From positions 14,694,001 through 14,758,000 of the forward strand of contig NC_087104.1 of NCBI RefSeq assembly GCF_963855985.1: a stretch of 64,000 nt of DNA, given 5' to 3'. The stretch is from Ostrinia nubilalis. Lineage: Eukaryota; Arthropoda; Insecta; Lepidoptera; Crambidae. The notes below the pieces were generated by a model. The model did no database searches. It was not told the DNA's origin and saw nothing but the letters and a program-made list of their open reading frames with translations. The position numbers and the translations under genes were made by a program. This document shows, one piece after another, positions 1 through 11,723 of the stretch (position 1 is the first letter of the stretch; every line of letters begins with the position of its first letter).

Positions 1-407
1 ATAAAATGTGTCAACTGCTAAATTCTAGCTTGTTATGAATAATTGTATGACTAATAACAATTTACAAGAAACTAAGATTGTTTCGAGGCTCATTATTCTA
101 ACATAGCTGCACATCATCTCCTACTGAAATTAATGCTGCGATCGCTGCTTACACCCGTATTCACAAACATTACTTTGAGGCCTCATAGTGCGCGTTGACG
201 CACAGGGTCCCAAAAACCTATTCATAGACAATACTTCAGTGGTGACAAGCACTATGCGTCCCTTAGAATGAACGCAAAGCTAAGGTAGACAGGGAGCTGT
301 ATTACGCAACGCATAGTGTCTATTTACGTCAAAATTTTTAGGTTATTCTCGGTTTTGAGGTTTGTTTGCTTTATTTATGGTTGTATTCGATTAATATTAT
401 CTTACAA

Positions 408-573
408 TGGATTACAGTAGTGAAGAAGAATTTGATAATTATATCAATGAGCAAAGTAGAATAAGTACCAGAAAAGTGATACGGGATTCCCAAAATCCCT
501 TTGATTATTACAATTCAGACGAATTTAGTTTAGGTTTTCCAATGATGGGGTACTTTTCATACTTTTACCACTG
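408..573 (+). pseudogene. Harbinger nuclease N-terminal remnant
   Basis: An open frame starts at the ATG near 408 (MDYSSEEEFDNYI) and runs about 50 codons to a stop near 573. The NPFDYYNSDEF motif and following residues match the beginning of HARBI1-like nucleases, after which several hundred residues would be expected. Everything downstream, including the catalytic acidic residues, is absent, so this is a truncated relic inside the element bounded by the terminal repeats at 152 and 1668. Confidence 0.55.
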
Positions 574-984
574 ATAAAAGAAGACCTGAGGAAATTAACT
601 GCGAGGAGGCCTTCCAGTGCCACCTACATAATGTATCAGTTGCTAGTGGCAAATAAAACATAAAATTTTTAATAAAGTTTTATTTTCATCAATCTTCAAT
701 GTCTAATTTAATTGTATGTATTTGTAAATCATAAAGCTTTTTTTCATGTTCTAACAAATTGTTTTCTCTTTCTATCAATATTTTTTCTATTTGTAGCCCC
801 AACTCGTGCAAAGCCTAGTCTTGTTATATATTATTCAATGTGGTGCGTTTGATTCTTGTTTCTGTCTTAATCTTCATTCTTGCTACTACTAATCTTAATT
901 TCTTGATACCTACCTGAAAAGCAAATTAATTATGAATTTAATTCCTTTGAGTAGGTATATTCTGCTTAGTTATTCCTCATAAAT

Positions 985-1224
985 CTACGTACTATATATT
1001 TTAAAAACATTACTTACTAGTGGGTGTTGAGAACGTTTGATTGATTCCTGAGAAAGTTCTTTCATTCTTTGGGTCTTTAAATTATTCCAGCAGCTTTTCA
1101 GTTGATGTGTGAGCCTTTGTGAAACATAAAATATGGTTGAGAATTGTAAGCTACTGTTAGAGTTTCCCAGGCCTGCTTCGTCAACTCGATATTTTAGAGA
1201 GGATAATAATATGCTTGTCTTCAA
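985..1224 (-). pseudogene. Harbinger Myb/SANT-like DNA-binding protein remnant
   Basis: The 79-codon frame contains LKSCWNNLKTQRMKELSQE, the tryptophan-containing helix pattern of the Myb/SANT-like domain carried by insect Harbinger elements as their second gene. It is opposite in strand to the nuclease remnant, as expected for the two-gene layout. The N-terminal part of the domain and any C-terminal region are not recognisable, so it is probably non-functional. Confidence 0.5.
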
Positions 1225-1671
1225 TAATAGGCCTTTCTCTTATTTTAAGCTACAATCAGCAGCTCTCTTTCGGAAGAAGAAAACGGCAGCTTTTTTATCT
1301 GAAAAATAATGATTGAAACATGATTTTCACTATTATTATTAATCGAAATATTCATACTAACCTGATAGTTGTAGTTTTATCCATATTTATTTATATTATT
1401 TAATTCACAAATCCACAAAATAACGACACTTATATACCGTTGCACCGTTTGAATGACAGGAATGTCATGTCAGTTAGCGGAGTGAAGTGCGTAACATAAG
1501 CGAACCAATCACAGAACTCTATTCAACACTCTGATTTTGCATAGTCAAGGGTCGTTTAAGTATTGTTTATGAATTGAAAGGCTTGTCATATGGAACGCAT
1601 TGAGAAATGTCTCATTTCGCATAGCGTTGCTGCTTTGCATAGGTAAGTATCGTTTGTGAATACGGGTGTTA

Positions 1672-4600
1672 GTCTGCAACGCGAACCATTTGAGCAGTCA
1701 GCCGTCATTACGTCAAACGAGTACACGTTACTCGTCCTAGCAAAACGCTCATGATTCTGAATATGCATATAACAAACCATCAAGACGAAACTGGTGGCAA
1801 ATAGAACGACTCGAGGTGAGGCAAGACAACAGAACAATAGCCGGGGGCATATTAACTGATTACTAAAGGGACGAAGCAAATTGCGTTTCGACGCACGCTT
1901 CATCGGCTGCACACAATGGTGAAGGTCCAATTAATTCAATAACTCTAAGGATCAAATAACAAAAATAAATCAGTAATTAGCAATGTAATAAATAACGTAT
2001 CAAAGATCAGAACTAACAACCAATGTGCTAATAGTTAAATCAATTTCGCTCAATGGTTTTTTACAAAAGTACATTGCCGACCCCAATGTATGAAAGAGAA
2101 ACTAAGACAAAGAGAATTATAACTGTACTTTCTGTACGTTCACCCTTCGAGCTGTGACCTCATTAGTTATATGGATGCTCGCAGCCCCTGGGGTAGCATC
2201 ACGGCAGGAATGTCTTACCGAAACACACGCGATGTTTTGTAAATACTCAATTTGACTTATGGTCCAAACATTTACAAATATGAGTATTGAGTAAGCACTA
2301 ACCTTTTCTGACATGTCGTCAAAAAAGATAGCTTCTCAAATAGTTTCCTCATTGACACGCGGTATGAATTAACACAAGGGTCAGTGAAGTCGAGTAGAAA
2401 TACTGTATATGAATAGGGGAGACCATTCATTCATAAACTATGCCATATCAGCAGTTAATGCCTTGCTCTACATTGCGGCGCATTCAAATTTCAAATCCTT
2501 AACAGATTCCTCCTGCTTGCAACTTTTAAAAACAAGTAGGTCTAAAGTTAATAGATAAAAAAATTATAATAGAAAAGAAGCAAAAAGACAAAGGAGCTCC
2601 TTGTTCCAAGTTTAAAGAAACAGTGTTGTAACTGAAATCCCATTGCCGATGTTCTTGGCACACAATGTACGTCTCCTCCATCCCCGTGGAGTGTTTGCTT
2701 AGGGTAATGTCTTCATCACACCTATTTGTTTTGTTGTCTCGGGAGCTTGTTGAAGACTTGTCTTGCTTATTTGCTCTCTCAAGTCTCTCACTAGATTTAC
2801 AACTCGATATTCAGAATCAGATATTTCTAAAAATAAATTTGCTGAACGAATAAAGTAAATTAAAATGTTTCTGAACGTAAAATGTTCAGTGGAATACCAT
2901 GTAAATCCTCCACAAAGATAAAGAATTTAACGGCTGGGACTTACATCGTTAATAATACAGCAGATGCATCGCTTAGTTACAGGCAAGGATGCAATAGATC
3001 TCAGACATAGATTCGGGCTCATCTACTATAATTAATGCTCGATGAATCTACCTAAAGCATCTCTCGTCAAGATCTAGGATAAAATGTTGGTAACATGTAC
3101 CAGACCAGGTCCTAGTTATGTTGTTATTATGTTTGGGTCGTTTAGTATAATTTACATTCTCAATGTTGCCAGTCCATCAGCGATTCGGTAGGCGTCCAGG
3201 TTTACCCAGTTCGTTTAACGTAAAATTTGCAGAAACGTTTACGTGTTCGTCTTTTATTAAAACAACAAGGCTCATTACATTTTGAAAGACTGCTTTAGGA
3301 TATGACATTCATAAGTTAGTTTGGTAATAAATCGGCCACTAGAAAACAGTATTAGTAAGTACAATTCAACCTATTATTGTAATGAAATTGACAAAATAAA
3401 TGTAAATTATAATTTGTTTATTTATGTAAAATAACAAACTCGAATTACATCAAATACGGTTGAAATACGGCCATGCTCTCGATATTATCAACGCGCGGCC
3501 AGCCCTCAGGCGAAACGCTACCGAAGGGAAACTGCGTTACGGTGAAATTGACGGAAATTCAGCGCAAAAGCTTTTGGTACGCTACACGCTGTAGCTGTAC
3601 ATAAAGATAAACGGATCTTTCTATTAAGATTGGCGCTTGGCATACATCTAAAAGGTTTTTCAGACTTTGTTGTATCGCGCTGTCGTCAAGGATAGACGGT
3701 ACCTCGATTAAGACAATGCCAACTGTTCTTGTATGTAGCATGACTAGACTAGCATGTCATATGATTCACAATCAGGAAAAACTTAGAACAACAGTTAACT
3801 TGTAACTAGGTGAAGCTATGAAAATTAGTATTTATTTCATTTTAGCATGGAATTATTCGTTCCAATAGTCGTCGTCGTTTCAGCCAAATGACCAATAGTA
3901 TTACTCAATAAATGAATTAAACAATTTAAATATGTTATAGTCATCTCTCTAGTCTAGGAGGATCTAAAGGAGACAGACAACAAATCGAATTCTGTTATAC
4001 ATAAAGAAGAGGCATTGTCAGTTAAATCATTCGCATACTAATTTTTCAGCTTCAGCTCGTATAATAGCATTCTCATAATTGTATAGTTTATCTATTTATT
4101 TATTTATTTATATTAGGAAGACCAGGGTTTACATAATACATAATCTAGGTAAAAGTAATCCTTTTCGTTTAGTAAAGTATGGCTTTTGGTAAATGGATCT
4201 AGAGAATAGCGCTCACAAACATGCAACCTTATCTGTTTATTGTATCGGTAATTCGGTACAGATGATTACCGTAACAGAGACAGCGTCGTCGTGCAGTCCC
4301 GAGCGTTCGCGGCTCACGCTGGCGAAACCATTTGAGCGAGCATTCGAAAGCTTCACTTTCGTGTCGTTTGATGAGTTATATGAGAACTCGGGGACAAACG
4401 ACAGAAAATCTATTTGTAAGCGGCGAATATCATTCATTGTCTCGGAATAATAGATCAACATGTTAAAGACGATATTTTTATGTTATAGGGACTAGTGAGT
4501 TTTCAATAACTTGTAAAAAGACATTGTTTAAATAAAAATCAAAGTAAAAAATACCTAACGCTTCTGCTGTCATGACATTTCAGCTAGGTACATAACTTTT

Positions 4601-5990
4601 CAAATGACTTACTTGCGTGTTATTTATTTAGAGGAGACGTGTCAGACTTGAATTTTAATACGCTGGGCCCGAATTGATTCCAGCACTACGCGTGGATTCA
4701 CACATGTGAAGAAGAAACTTCAAATAAATTCTTAAGTGGCTGTGTTCATTAGTATTCCGGCGCTTTTCGAAGTCTAATCCCAAAAGGTTGCGGCGAACCG
4801 CTTCGCCATATTCAAATATGGACCAATGTATCTTGCTCGTAGTAAGTTACACCATATTCTGTGGTAACGTGACTATGGGACATGAAATTACAAATGCCTG
4901 CTGCAGAGTCCACAAGGAATGATATAATTATGTGAAATGTGATCAGTTAATTAAGCGATTAGAAAGGGCTTCAGTGCCAAGTCCAACCATAAAGAATCCA
5001 TCCTATAAGCATTTTATGTCATTAATAATGCACGGACTGATTAAACTGATTATCCTACGTCAATCTAATTATCGCTTTTATGGTGCTGTATCAGTCCTAG
5101 CCTAGTTCTTGTTGGCAAGCTTTATAGCCGCTATTGCCGGATAATATGGCTCTCTCAGGCTCTTACAATTAGCTTAACCGACGGCATAATAACGTTTCTT
5201 TAAAAGCACAGTAGGAATTACGTGTTAAATTAGTTTTTCATCGATTTGTGTTCTGCGGCTACCCCATTTCTGATATTCAAAATCAAATTCAGCAACTCTA
5301 AGCTTATTTTACTCCCTAAAACAAGAAATTCTTCTAATCATATACCTATTTAAAAAATATTTAAAGAGGAACAGAAGAGTTTCTGGTCTAGTCCTCAGAA
5401 GAGTCACGCACCCATCGTGACTTATAGAGGATCTGCGACTGCTTCTGATCCTTGGGGAGTCGTTTGTTCATGACCTGGATTATTCTCTAACCAGTCTGTT
5501 CTGGATAAAGTAGTCCAGCAAGCATTGTCCAAGGAAGAATGAGGACAAGTGCGGCGAGTTCAGTAGGTCGTCGGCCTCGTCGTTGTCCCAAGGACCAAGA
5601 AACGTATACGTAGGTATGTCATTAAAAAACACTAGGTATATCATTAAAAAACACTAGGTATATCATTAAAATAATTACTTTTTCCTTTTCTTGAAAAAAT
5701 TAAATACCTACACAATATCATTTAATCCAATTATCCTTCATTGGACGTAACATTAGACGACATCAATCCCTTATTTGACAGAAAAAAGGAAAGAAATTTA
5801 TCACCTACATAAAATACGGACTTCTTTAAATAACTAAAAAAAATTATGAATTGCCTGGAGGCACCTGTCGAACATGCTATCGTCGCCGTATTATGAAAGT
5901 GAAACTAATAAAAAACAAAAGTGCAATAAATTAAATAACATGAAAATTATTATGACCGAAGATCCGAGGCAGGCCATTTTATTGAAGTGA
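1672..5990. other. Gene-poor AT-rich stretch, no supported gene
   Basis: Only short chance frames are present, with no recognisable domain. A T-rich tetranucleotide tract (TTTA repeats) lies near 4090-4112. A unit of about 21-22 bp containing AACACTAGGTATATCATTAA is repeated in tandem at about 5616-5672. The stretch lies downstream, on the minus strand, of RanBPM exon 1, so it may be intron. Confidence 0.5.
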
Positions 5991-5997
5991 AATGTTT

Positions 5998-6400
5998 TCA
6001 ACCGACTTCAAAAAAAGGAGGAGGTTCTCAATTCGACCCGTATGTTTTTTTTTTTTCTATGTTTGTTACGCGATAACTCCGCCAATTATGAACCGATTTG
6101 AACAAATCTTTTTTCGGCGTATAGGTAATACCTCAAGGGTGGTCCCATTTAAATTTAATAATAAAAAAAACAACCCCCAAGGGTGGAAAATTGGGGATGA
6201 ACTTTTTTATACGCAATATCTCCGCCGATTATAAACCAATTTGAACGATTATTTTTTTGTTGAATAGGTATTATCAAAAGGGTGGTTTCATGCGAATTTG
6301 AAGAAAATATTTCACCCCCAAGGGTGGAAAATCGGGGATGAACTTTTTTTTATACGCAATATCTCCGACGATTATGAACCAATTTTTTTTGGTCTCAGTG
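5998..6400. repeat. Lepidopteran interspersed repeat, 'ACCGACTTCAAAAAA' family, with internal duplication
   Basis: It starts with AACCGACTTCAAAAAAAGG followed by GAGGTTCTCAATTCG, a very common arthropod interspersed sequence of uncertain class. A unit containing CAAGGGTGGAAAATYGGGGATGAAC and a following ATCTCCGMCGATTATRAACCAA is present twice (about 6177-6240 and 6319-6382), so the element has an internal tandem duplication. No protein is encoded. Confidence 0.5.
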
Positions 6401-6551
6401 TACTGCCTACCTTCAGTGGTAACATCAAGGTAATAATTAGTTAACTAAAAAGCAAGAAATAAGTAAAATTTTATAAAAAAAATAAAACCGACTCCAAAAA
6501 ACCTACACTAAAACGTAGAAAAATAATTACTAATTACCTACTTATTTATTA

Positions 6552-6696
6552 GGACGAATTATTAATATTTATGTAGGTATACCATGATTGATACTTTTGG
6601 AGTCGGTGCAGGCAAACTTTACATGTTTCATAATCTTGGCACCGACTCCAGAAGTATCAATCATGGTATACCTACATAAATATTAATAATTCGTCC
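6552..6696. mobile_element. Foldback MITE inserted into a terminal inverted repeat
   Basis: Arms at 6552-6609 and 6639-6696 are complementary over about 58 bp with one visible mismatch, separated by a loop of about 29 bases. The arms begin GGACGAATTATTAATATTTA and end GGAGTCGGTGC. Aligning the two ends of the host element shows that this hairpin interrupts the left arm only, so it inserted after the host element formed, or grew from a local fold. Confidence 0.75.
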
Positions 6697-7315
6697 CACA
6701 TACGTAGATTTCAACGATTTAGGCGGCCAAAACCCAGTTTTCCAAAATCAATCTATTGAAAAATAAACCATGTACGCGGGTAGTACACACTTCCAGGAAT
6801 ACCATGGTACCTTTTTCAATGTTCAACGAGCGCAAATCTACCCTCTAGAGTAGTCTGAATGCGATAGTTCGCTTAACGTGTATGTATTTGTTTTCGGGCG
6901 CTCTTAAACTTACAACTTTTGTAAATTGCATATTTATTTTCAAAACCTTTGTTTTCGAGTAACAGTGGTGGATTGCGATAATTAAGGATAGTGCCTATGT
7001 TTTTCAACAGTAATTTACTTAGTTTTTGTTTTCCTAAATATATTTAAAAATTGTCAAAGATAGCTGTATCAGAAATGAGATTTTTTTTTGTATTTTTTAT
7101 TTTAAAGTGGTCGTTTAACTAACTTCAGGGTCCGTCCGAGCAAAAATTTCTTTATTTTTTAATAGTTTACATATTGTTCTTAAAATCTGCAAAAAAAATT
7201 GCCGCGGAAACCCGCGCTTTTCTAAATTAACAGCATTTGAAGATTTGGAGAAAAAATTGAGCAAAATATCATTTTATTGCTACTTTGTATTAAATCCATT
7301 TACTTTTTATTTTAG

Positions 7316-7502
7316 GCCTGTCTGGTGCCTTGGGTACTAAAGTAGTTACTCGGAATTACTTATTTGACCAGATACAAAGGCAAAATTTACCAAGTTTTAG
7401 TGATAAACTTGATTTTTATGAAGATTTTCTTTTGAGTCGTTATGGAGACACAGAAAATGCTGAAAAGAGTTTGAAGCAAAGTTCTTCTTATGTGAAAAGC
7501 TA
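7316..7502 (+). pseudogene. Unrecognised coding remnant inside the 2-kb element
   Basis: An open frame of about 62 codons follows an acceptor-like tract ending TTTTTATTTTAG at 7315. Its residues include YLFDQIQRQNLPSFSDK and LDFYEDFLLSRYGD, and it ends in a stop at 7500-7502. The next 250 bases look like a frameshifted continuation. The composition looks protein-like, but I do not recognise the family. It could be the relic of a transposase or a captured host exon. Confidence 0.35.
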
Positions 7503-8533
7503 ATTCAAGAAGAGGTGGATGAAAGCCAATAAACATGAAGAAGTGTTTTTTTAAAAACAAGCCGCAGAAGCCCCGAACAAGCATTTCCGGTCATATCCGC
7601 TTAACTTTGCTAGAAAGTTTTCTAGAAAGGAACGCAATGAAGATAGGCTTTTATTAACATCAAACCCCTTGATCAGCTCCAGGAGACACAATAAGACCTT
7701 CTCGCAAAGCATTCCTTCCTGAAACAATGGAAATGTTGATGTCTGCCAAGCCAAGTAGCAAGTAGTGACCCAATGAGGAATGCTCTCAAAGTGAGATTGA
7801 TATACCTACCTACTTATTGTTATTTTATAAAAATACAAAAATTTGCCAAGTGCGTGTCGTTCCAAGCGCAGTGTAGGGTTCCGTAGTTGTCAGTCGTTAC
7901 CATAATATATTTCATAAGCAAGCAATTACTTCATCTAAAGTCACTTTTAATATTTTCTTCTAAGGATTTTTTATTAAGTATGAAATTTTACAGAGTTAAA
8001 CGACTATTACTCTTGAACTAACTGATCTATCTTAACCGTCATAGTTTTCCTTAAAAGTTCATGAAAAGCACTATTATTATGAATTTTTCCAGATTTTTCA
8101 AACCAACACTTTAGTTTTTAGAGGGGGGGACGCCATTTTCGAAAAAAAAATTATCACTTTAAACTTTAATATTTTGCAAACGGATCACTAAATCAAAAAA
8201 TAGTCTTAGAAACCCCTAAGTCATTTTAAATGACCTATCCAACGATACCACACACGATGGGGTATCAATGATAACAATGAAACTTTTTAATATATATTTT
8301 TTTTAAATTTCTATATTTAAGTGAAAAAATGTTTTATTATCATTAATAATAAAAGAAATCAGTCAAAAATGGTTTATTTTAATTTAATTTTGTACTTATA
8401 ACTAATTTCAAGCAAAAAATATTTTTGGCCGCCTAAATCATTGAAATCTACCTATGTGCGTCCTAATAAATAAGTAGGTAATTAGTAATTATTTTTCTAC
8501 GTTTTAGTGTAGGTTTTTTGGAGTCGGTTTTAT

Positions 8534-10687
8534 TTTATTTTTTTCAAGTGATACACATTGTTAATACGGCGCGACGACAGCTCAAGCACCCCGACGACAA
8601 AAGGGTAGCACAAATTGCATCCAGGTCCTTACCCCAGGTCTAGACGGGAATTAGGAGTGCAACAACCTTACGCGCCCAGACAAAGACAGACGCAAAGCTA
8701 AATTAAACACCTCAGTGCAGCAGACAGCTAAACCTTAATTAACTTTATGCACATTCATATCAGGGAATGCACGATAATAGTACCAACGTGAAGTAGACAA
8801 AATGATTTTGGCAAATGCGCCAAGAAGACCCAGTGACCTTATTGATGCGGGGGAGTTTTCCTCAGTCTCTCATTAAAATCAGTTAGATTTATCCAGAGGT
8901 TGAAATATTTTTGAAAATTGTAATTTAAGATTTTTAAGATTAACAAATTATATCACCTTGATTTATCTACAAAACGCCTCTATGTAAAGGAATTTCAACA
9001 TGGGAGTCGTTCAATAACCGAAGCAACTGGAAATCGATATGGATTCCAAGAATTTTGCATTTCAACTATAACCCATCTAGGACAGGCCACATGCAGACAC
9101 CCTCAAACATCGATTTATGGGAGAGTATTTGAGTAAATGATAGCTCGGCAAAATACCTCGCGTGTAAGGAAGACAAAAGGAACAAACTCTTCCAGGTCCT
9201 TACACCAGTCTAGACGGGAGTCAGCCGGGGAGCACCGGGACAGGCGACGGTCAACAACCGGAGCCCCTGCACGGTCAATACCCGTTGCTTCGGTATTAAA
9301 GTTGTCAGTCAAGATGCCGAGGACTATGTCCTTTATCGTCAAATGTAATACCAACTAGGCATGTTCTAACTGGTAAATAACAGTAATCTTATTAACATGA
9401 TACTGATGTAACTGTATATTATGGTTTACTTTGTGTAAATTATAATATTTTTACATTTTTCCGCCGCTGCGCAGATTAAACTGTTGAGTTTGCCTCATTA
9501 CGGTTTACCTGCGGCAATTAATTAAAAAGAAATCGACCTTAATAAATCAACAGGTCTTGAACGTTTTAATTATAATTGCCATTATTACCAGTTTTCCTAA
9601 TTTCTCTAGATGTTTGTTTCAATTAATACATCGGTTTTTGTTCTCGTAATTAATTCATCCATCGCACAAATCCAACCTTACATGATTACAATGTATTCGG
9701 AAGCACATATTAATGGTTGAAATTCATTAACTGGTGCAGTACCTACCTACTTGATAACGCAAAATAAAGGTGGTTAAACGTACGCTTTGTAAAACGAGCA
9801 TGTGATTATGTATTCTAGCAAATAAATTATTGAATTGGAATTTAAAGTTTATCAGTTCATCGGTGGCCTCAAGAAAAAGCTATCCATCCATTTGTGTTTA
9901 TTTTTCTGTGTCTATCCATCAATTTGTGATTATTTTTCTGTCTCCTTTTATAGCCGCTAGTTAGCTGTCTGTCCTTGATGAAGAGTAGATTATGTATTCT
10001 GTCTACATGCTACAGCTTTCAGATGACGAATGAATAGTCATCAAGAGAAGCAAAAGTGCATTTAGGCACATTTAAAAGTGATTAGTCTTTGGACAGGCGC
10101 ATTTATAAATCCTAACGTGCTAAAATATTAGACTTTGGCTTTTTGTGTACTGAATTACAACCACTTGAGTATGACGCATATCGTATATGTCAAAAGTCGT
10201 TAAGCGCTGAATGCTGATAACCTTTTCATGAAAGGGGATAGTGATTTCAACGTCCTTTTTTTGGCTATCATTAGTATTAATTTAATAGATAAAGAGAATG
10301 TAGGTACTCTCTAGAAGTAAAGACTGTTCTTCGAATCTATGGAGTTCGGGAATATTTTTTTTATTACGCCCACAAAGCTATAACAAAAGGAGGAAGAAAA
10401 ACAAAGTGACCATTATTACTAATCAACCTTATACCAGCAGGAGGGCATCATACTGATGGAAATGGCGATATTATTAGCTCAACTGCAGTCAAACGGCGCC
10501 TACGCACCTTTGTTCGTCAAGATTAGTAATAAAATGCTTTTTACTGGCAGGACAAACACCAGATTTGCGGTATTACCACAGAATAATAATATGGTATTAC
10601 ATACAACATAAGATTTTAAACTTTCGCGTTCCATTTCAACTAAATGTCGCCATGATCCATGGGACCCAGGACCCACGCCTTTCTAAC
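8534..10687. other. Non-coding stretch with a pair of related GC-richer segments
   Basis: No supported gene. Segments near 8618-8660 and 9191-9235 share CCAGGTCCTTAC and TCTAGACGGGA and are probably two fragments of one dispersed repeat. The tract at 9460-9680 has fewer repeat hallmarks and may be unique sequence. Confidence 0.4.
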
Positions 10688-11398
10688 GGGTGTTTTTGTA
10701 GAGGTATACAACTTTAAATTGGTTACACTGTTTCTAGTGATGGTTAATTTGATAGTTGGTGGTACATTTGTGGACAGTATGTTTTGGCATTTCATAATTA
10801 AATAGAATTACTTCAGAACAACGTTTGCAAATTGTGCAAAAATGTATTTTAAAAATCATGGTTCAGTTTTTCATACAAACGTCCATATTACGGTCGACGT
10901 AATTTTCGTAACTTTTCATTCCTCAGATGAATGATATTAATGTGGCAGAGCTATGTTTTCAACAAGATGGTGGTGTTACCATCCAACCAGCACGCGACAC
11001 ATTCAATTTATTGCGGGAAACATTCGATGAGCGCATAATTTCACGTGATGGATCTTTGAATTTGCCTCCACAATCGGGTGATCTTACACCTATGGATTAT
11101 TTTCTCAGGGGATATGTGAAGTCCACTACTGCGCAGATAAACAACGGAATTCAATGCCAACATTCGTCGCGTTATTGCCGATGTATGGCCCCAGTTGCTC
11201 CAAAAAGAAACTGAAAATTGGACATCTCGATTACGCTACATTTGAGCCAACCGTGGCGCCCTTAGGCCCGAAATCATTTTGAAGCATAAATGGCATAAGA
11301 ACATCTTTTAAAGAAAACCAATACCTACCATGTGAATCAAACATTATGTTGGCATATTTTATTTTATTTTAAAGTTGTATACCTCTAAAAAAACACCC
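10688..11398 (+). mobile_element. Mariner-like element, deletion derivative
   Basis: Terminal inverted repeats of about 31 bp (GGGTGTTTTTKTAGAGGTAT...) lie at 10688-10718 and 11368-11398, with TA following the right end. A short upstream reading near 10820 (ERLQIVQKC in one frame) resembles the transposase N-terminus. The frame at 10927-11214 matches the C-terminal catalytic half: FQQDG, then DLTPMDYFLRGYVK. The middle of the transposase is deleted and the element is only about 0.7 kb long, so it cannot be autonomous. Confidence 0.85.
10927..11214 (+). pseudogene. Mariner transposase C-terminal fragment
   Basis: The 95-codon frame carries the second and third catalytic blocks of mariner-type DDE transposases: an FQQDG block (aspartate 2) and SGDLTPMDYFLRG (the last aspartate, in the usual DLTP-D-F-L context). 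In place of the usual ATCH after FQQDG it reads GVTIQPARDTF, a decayed histidine motif. The downstream region shifts frame, so the fragment is inactive. Confidence 0.8.
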
Positions 11399-11723
11399 TA
11401 TATTTTAACATACAACATGCTGTGACTACCTTGAAGTGGAATCCAGTTTGATATAATAATTGAATAGAATTATTATATCAAACTGGATTAGTAGTAATAA
11501 GAATTGTTGTAGCTTTGTCGCTAGATTTTTTGCATTGTAATTGTTATTTCCAGTAATTTCCCTATATTTTAACATACAACATGCTGTGACTACCTTGAAG
11601 TGGAATCCAGTTTGATATAATAATTGAATAGAATTATTATATCAAACTGGATTAGTAGTAATAAGAATTGTTGTAGCTTTGTCGCTAGATTTTTTGCATT
11701 GTAATTGTTATTTCCAGTAATTT
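11396..11723. repeat. 164-bp perfect tandem duplication, each copy with a 22-bp hairpin
   Basis: Positions 11396-11559 and 11560-11723 appear identical over 164 bp. Each copy contains the inverted repeat AATCCAGTTTGATATAATAATT with a 6-base loop (11440-11489 in copy one). The first copy begins with the final CCC of the mariner right end, so the duplication took in the edge of that element. The identity implies a recent event or an assembly duplication. Confidence 0.85.

Larger units (their letters stand above)
152..1668. mobile_element. Harbinger (PIF-type) DNA transposon, internally deleted
   Basis: Perfect 17-bp terminal inverted repeats (CACCCGTATTCACAAAC) lie at 152-168 and 1652-1668, with looser pairing to about 24 bp. 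Both ends are flanked by TTA (149-151 and 1669-1671), the TWA-type 3-bp target duplication of PIF/Harbinger elements. Two remnants support the class. A plus-strand reading from the ATG near 408 gives an acidic start resembling Harbinger nucleases, with the short motif NPFDYYNSDEF. A minus-strand open frame at 985-1224 resembles the Myb/SANT-like second protein. The catalytic DDE part is missing. The target duplication is directly visible; assignment of the two remnants is by family resemblance. Confidence 0.85.
6481..8533. mobile_element. 2-kb non-autonomous element with long terminal inverted repeats
   Basis: The sequence from 6481 (AATAAAACCGACTCCAAAAA onward, about 75 bp) returns in inverted orientation ending near 8533. 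The left arm is split by a foldback insertion at 6552-6696. After the insertion the pairing resumes: 6697-6728 matches the complement of about 8428-8459 with few differences. The interior holds a degenerate coding remnant (7316-7502) and, at about 7841-7890, a stretch resembling the common lepidopteran 'GGCCAAGTGCG...GGGTTCCGTA' repeat. The superfamily is unknown, since no clear target duplication is seen. Confidence 0.65.

Noticed and set aside
1586..1930. 114-codon minus-strand frame
   Set aside because: It crosses the right end of the Harbinger element and has no recognisable domain.
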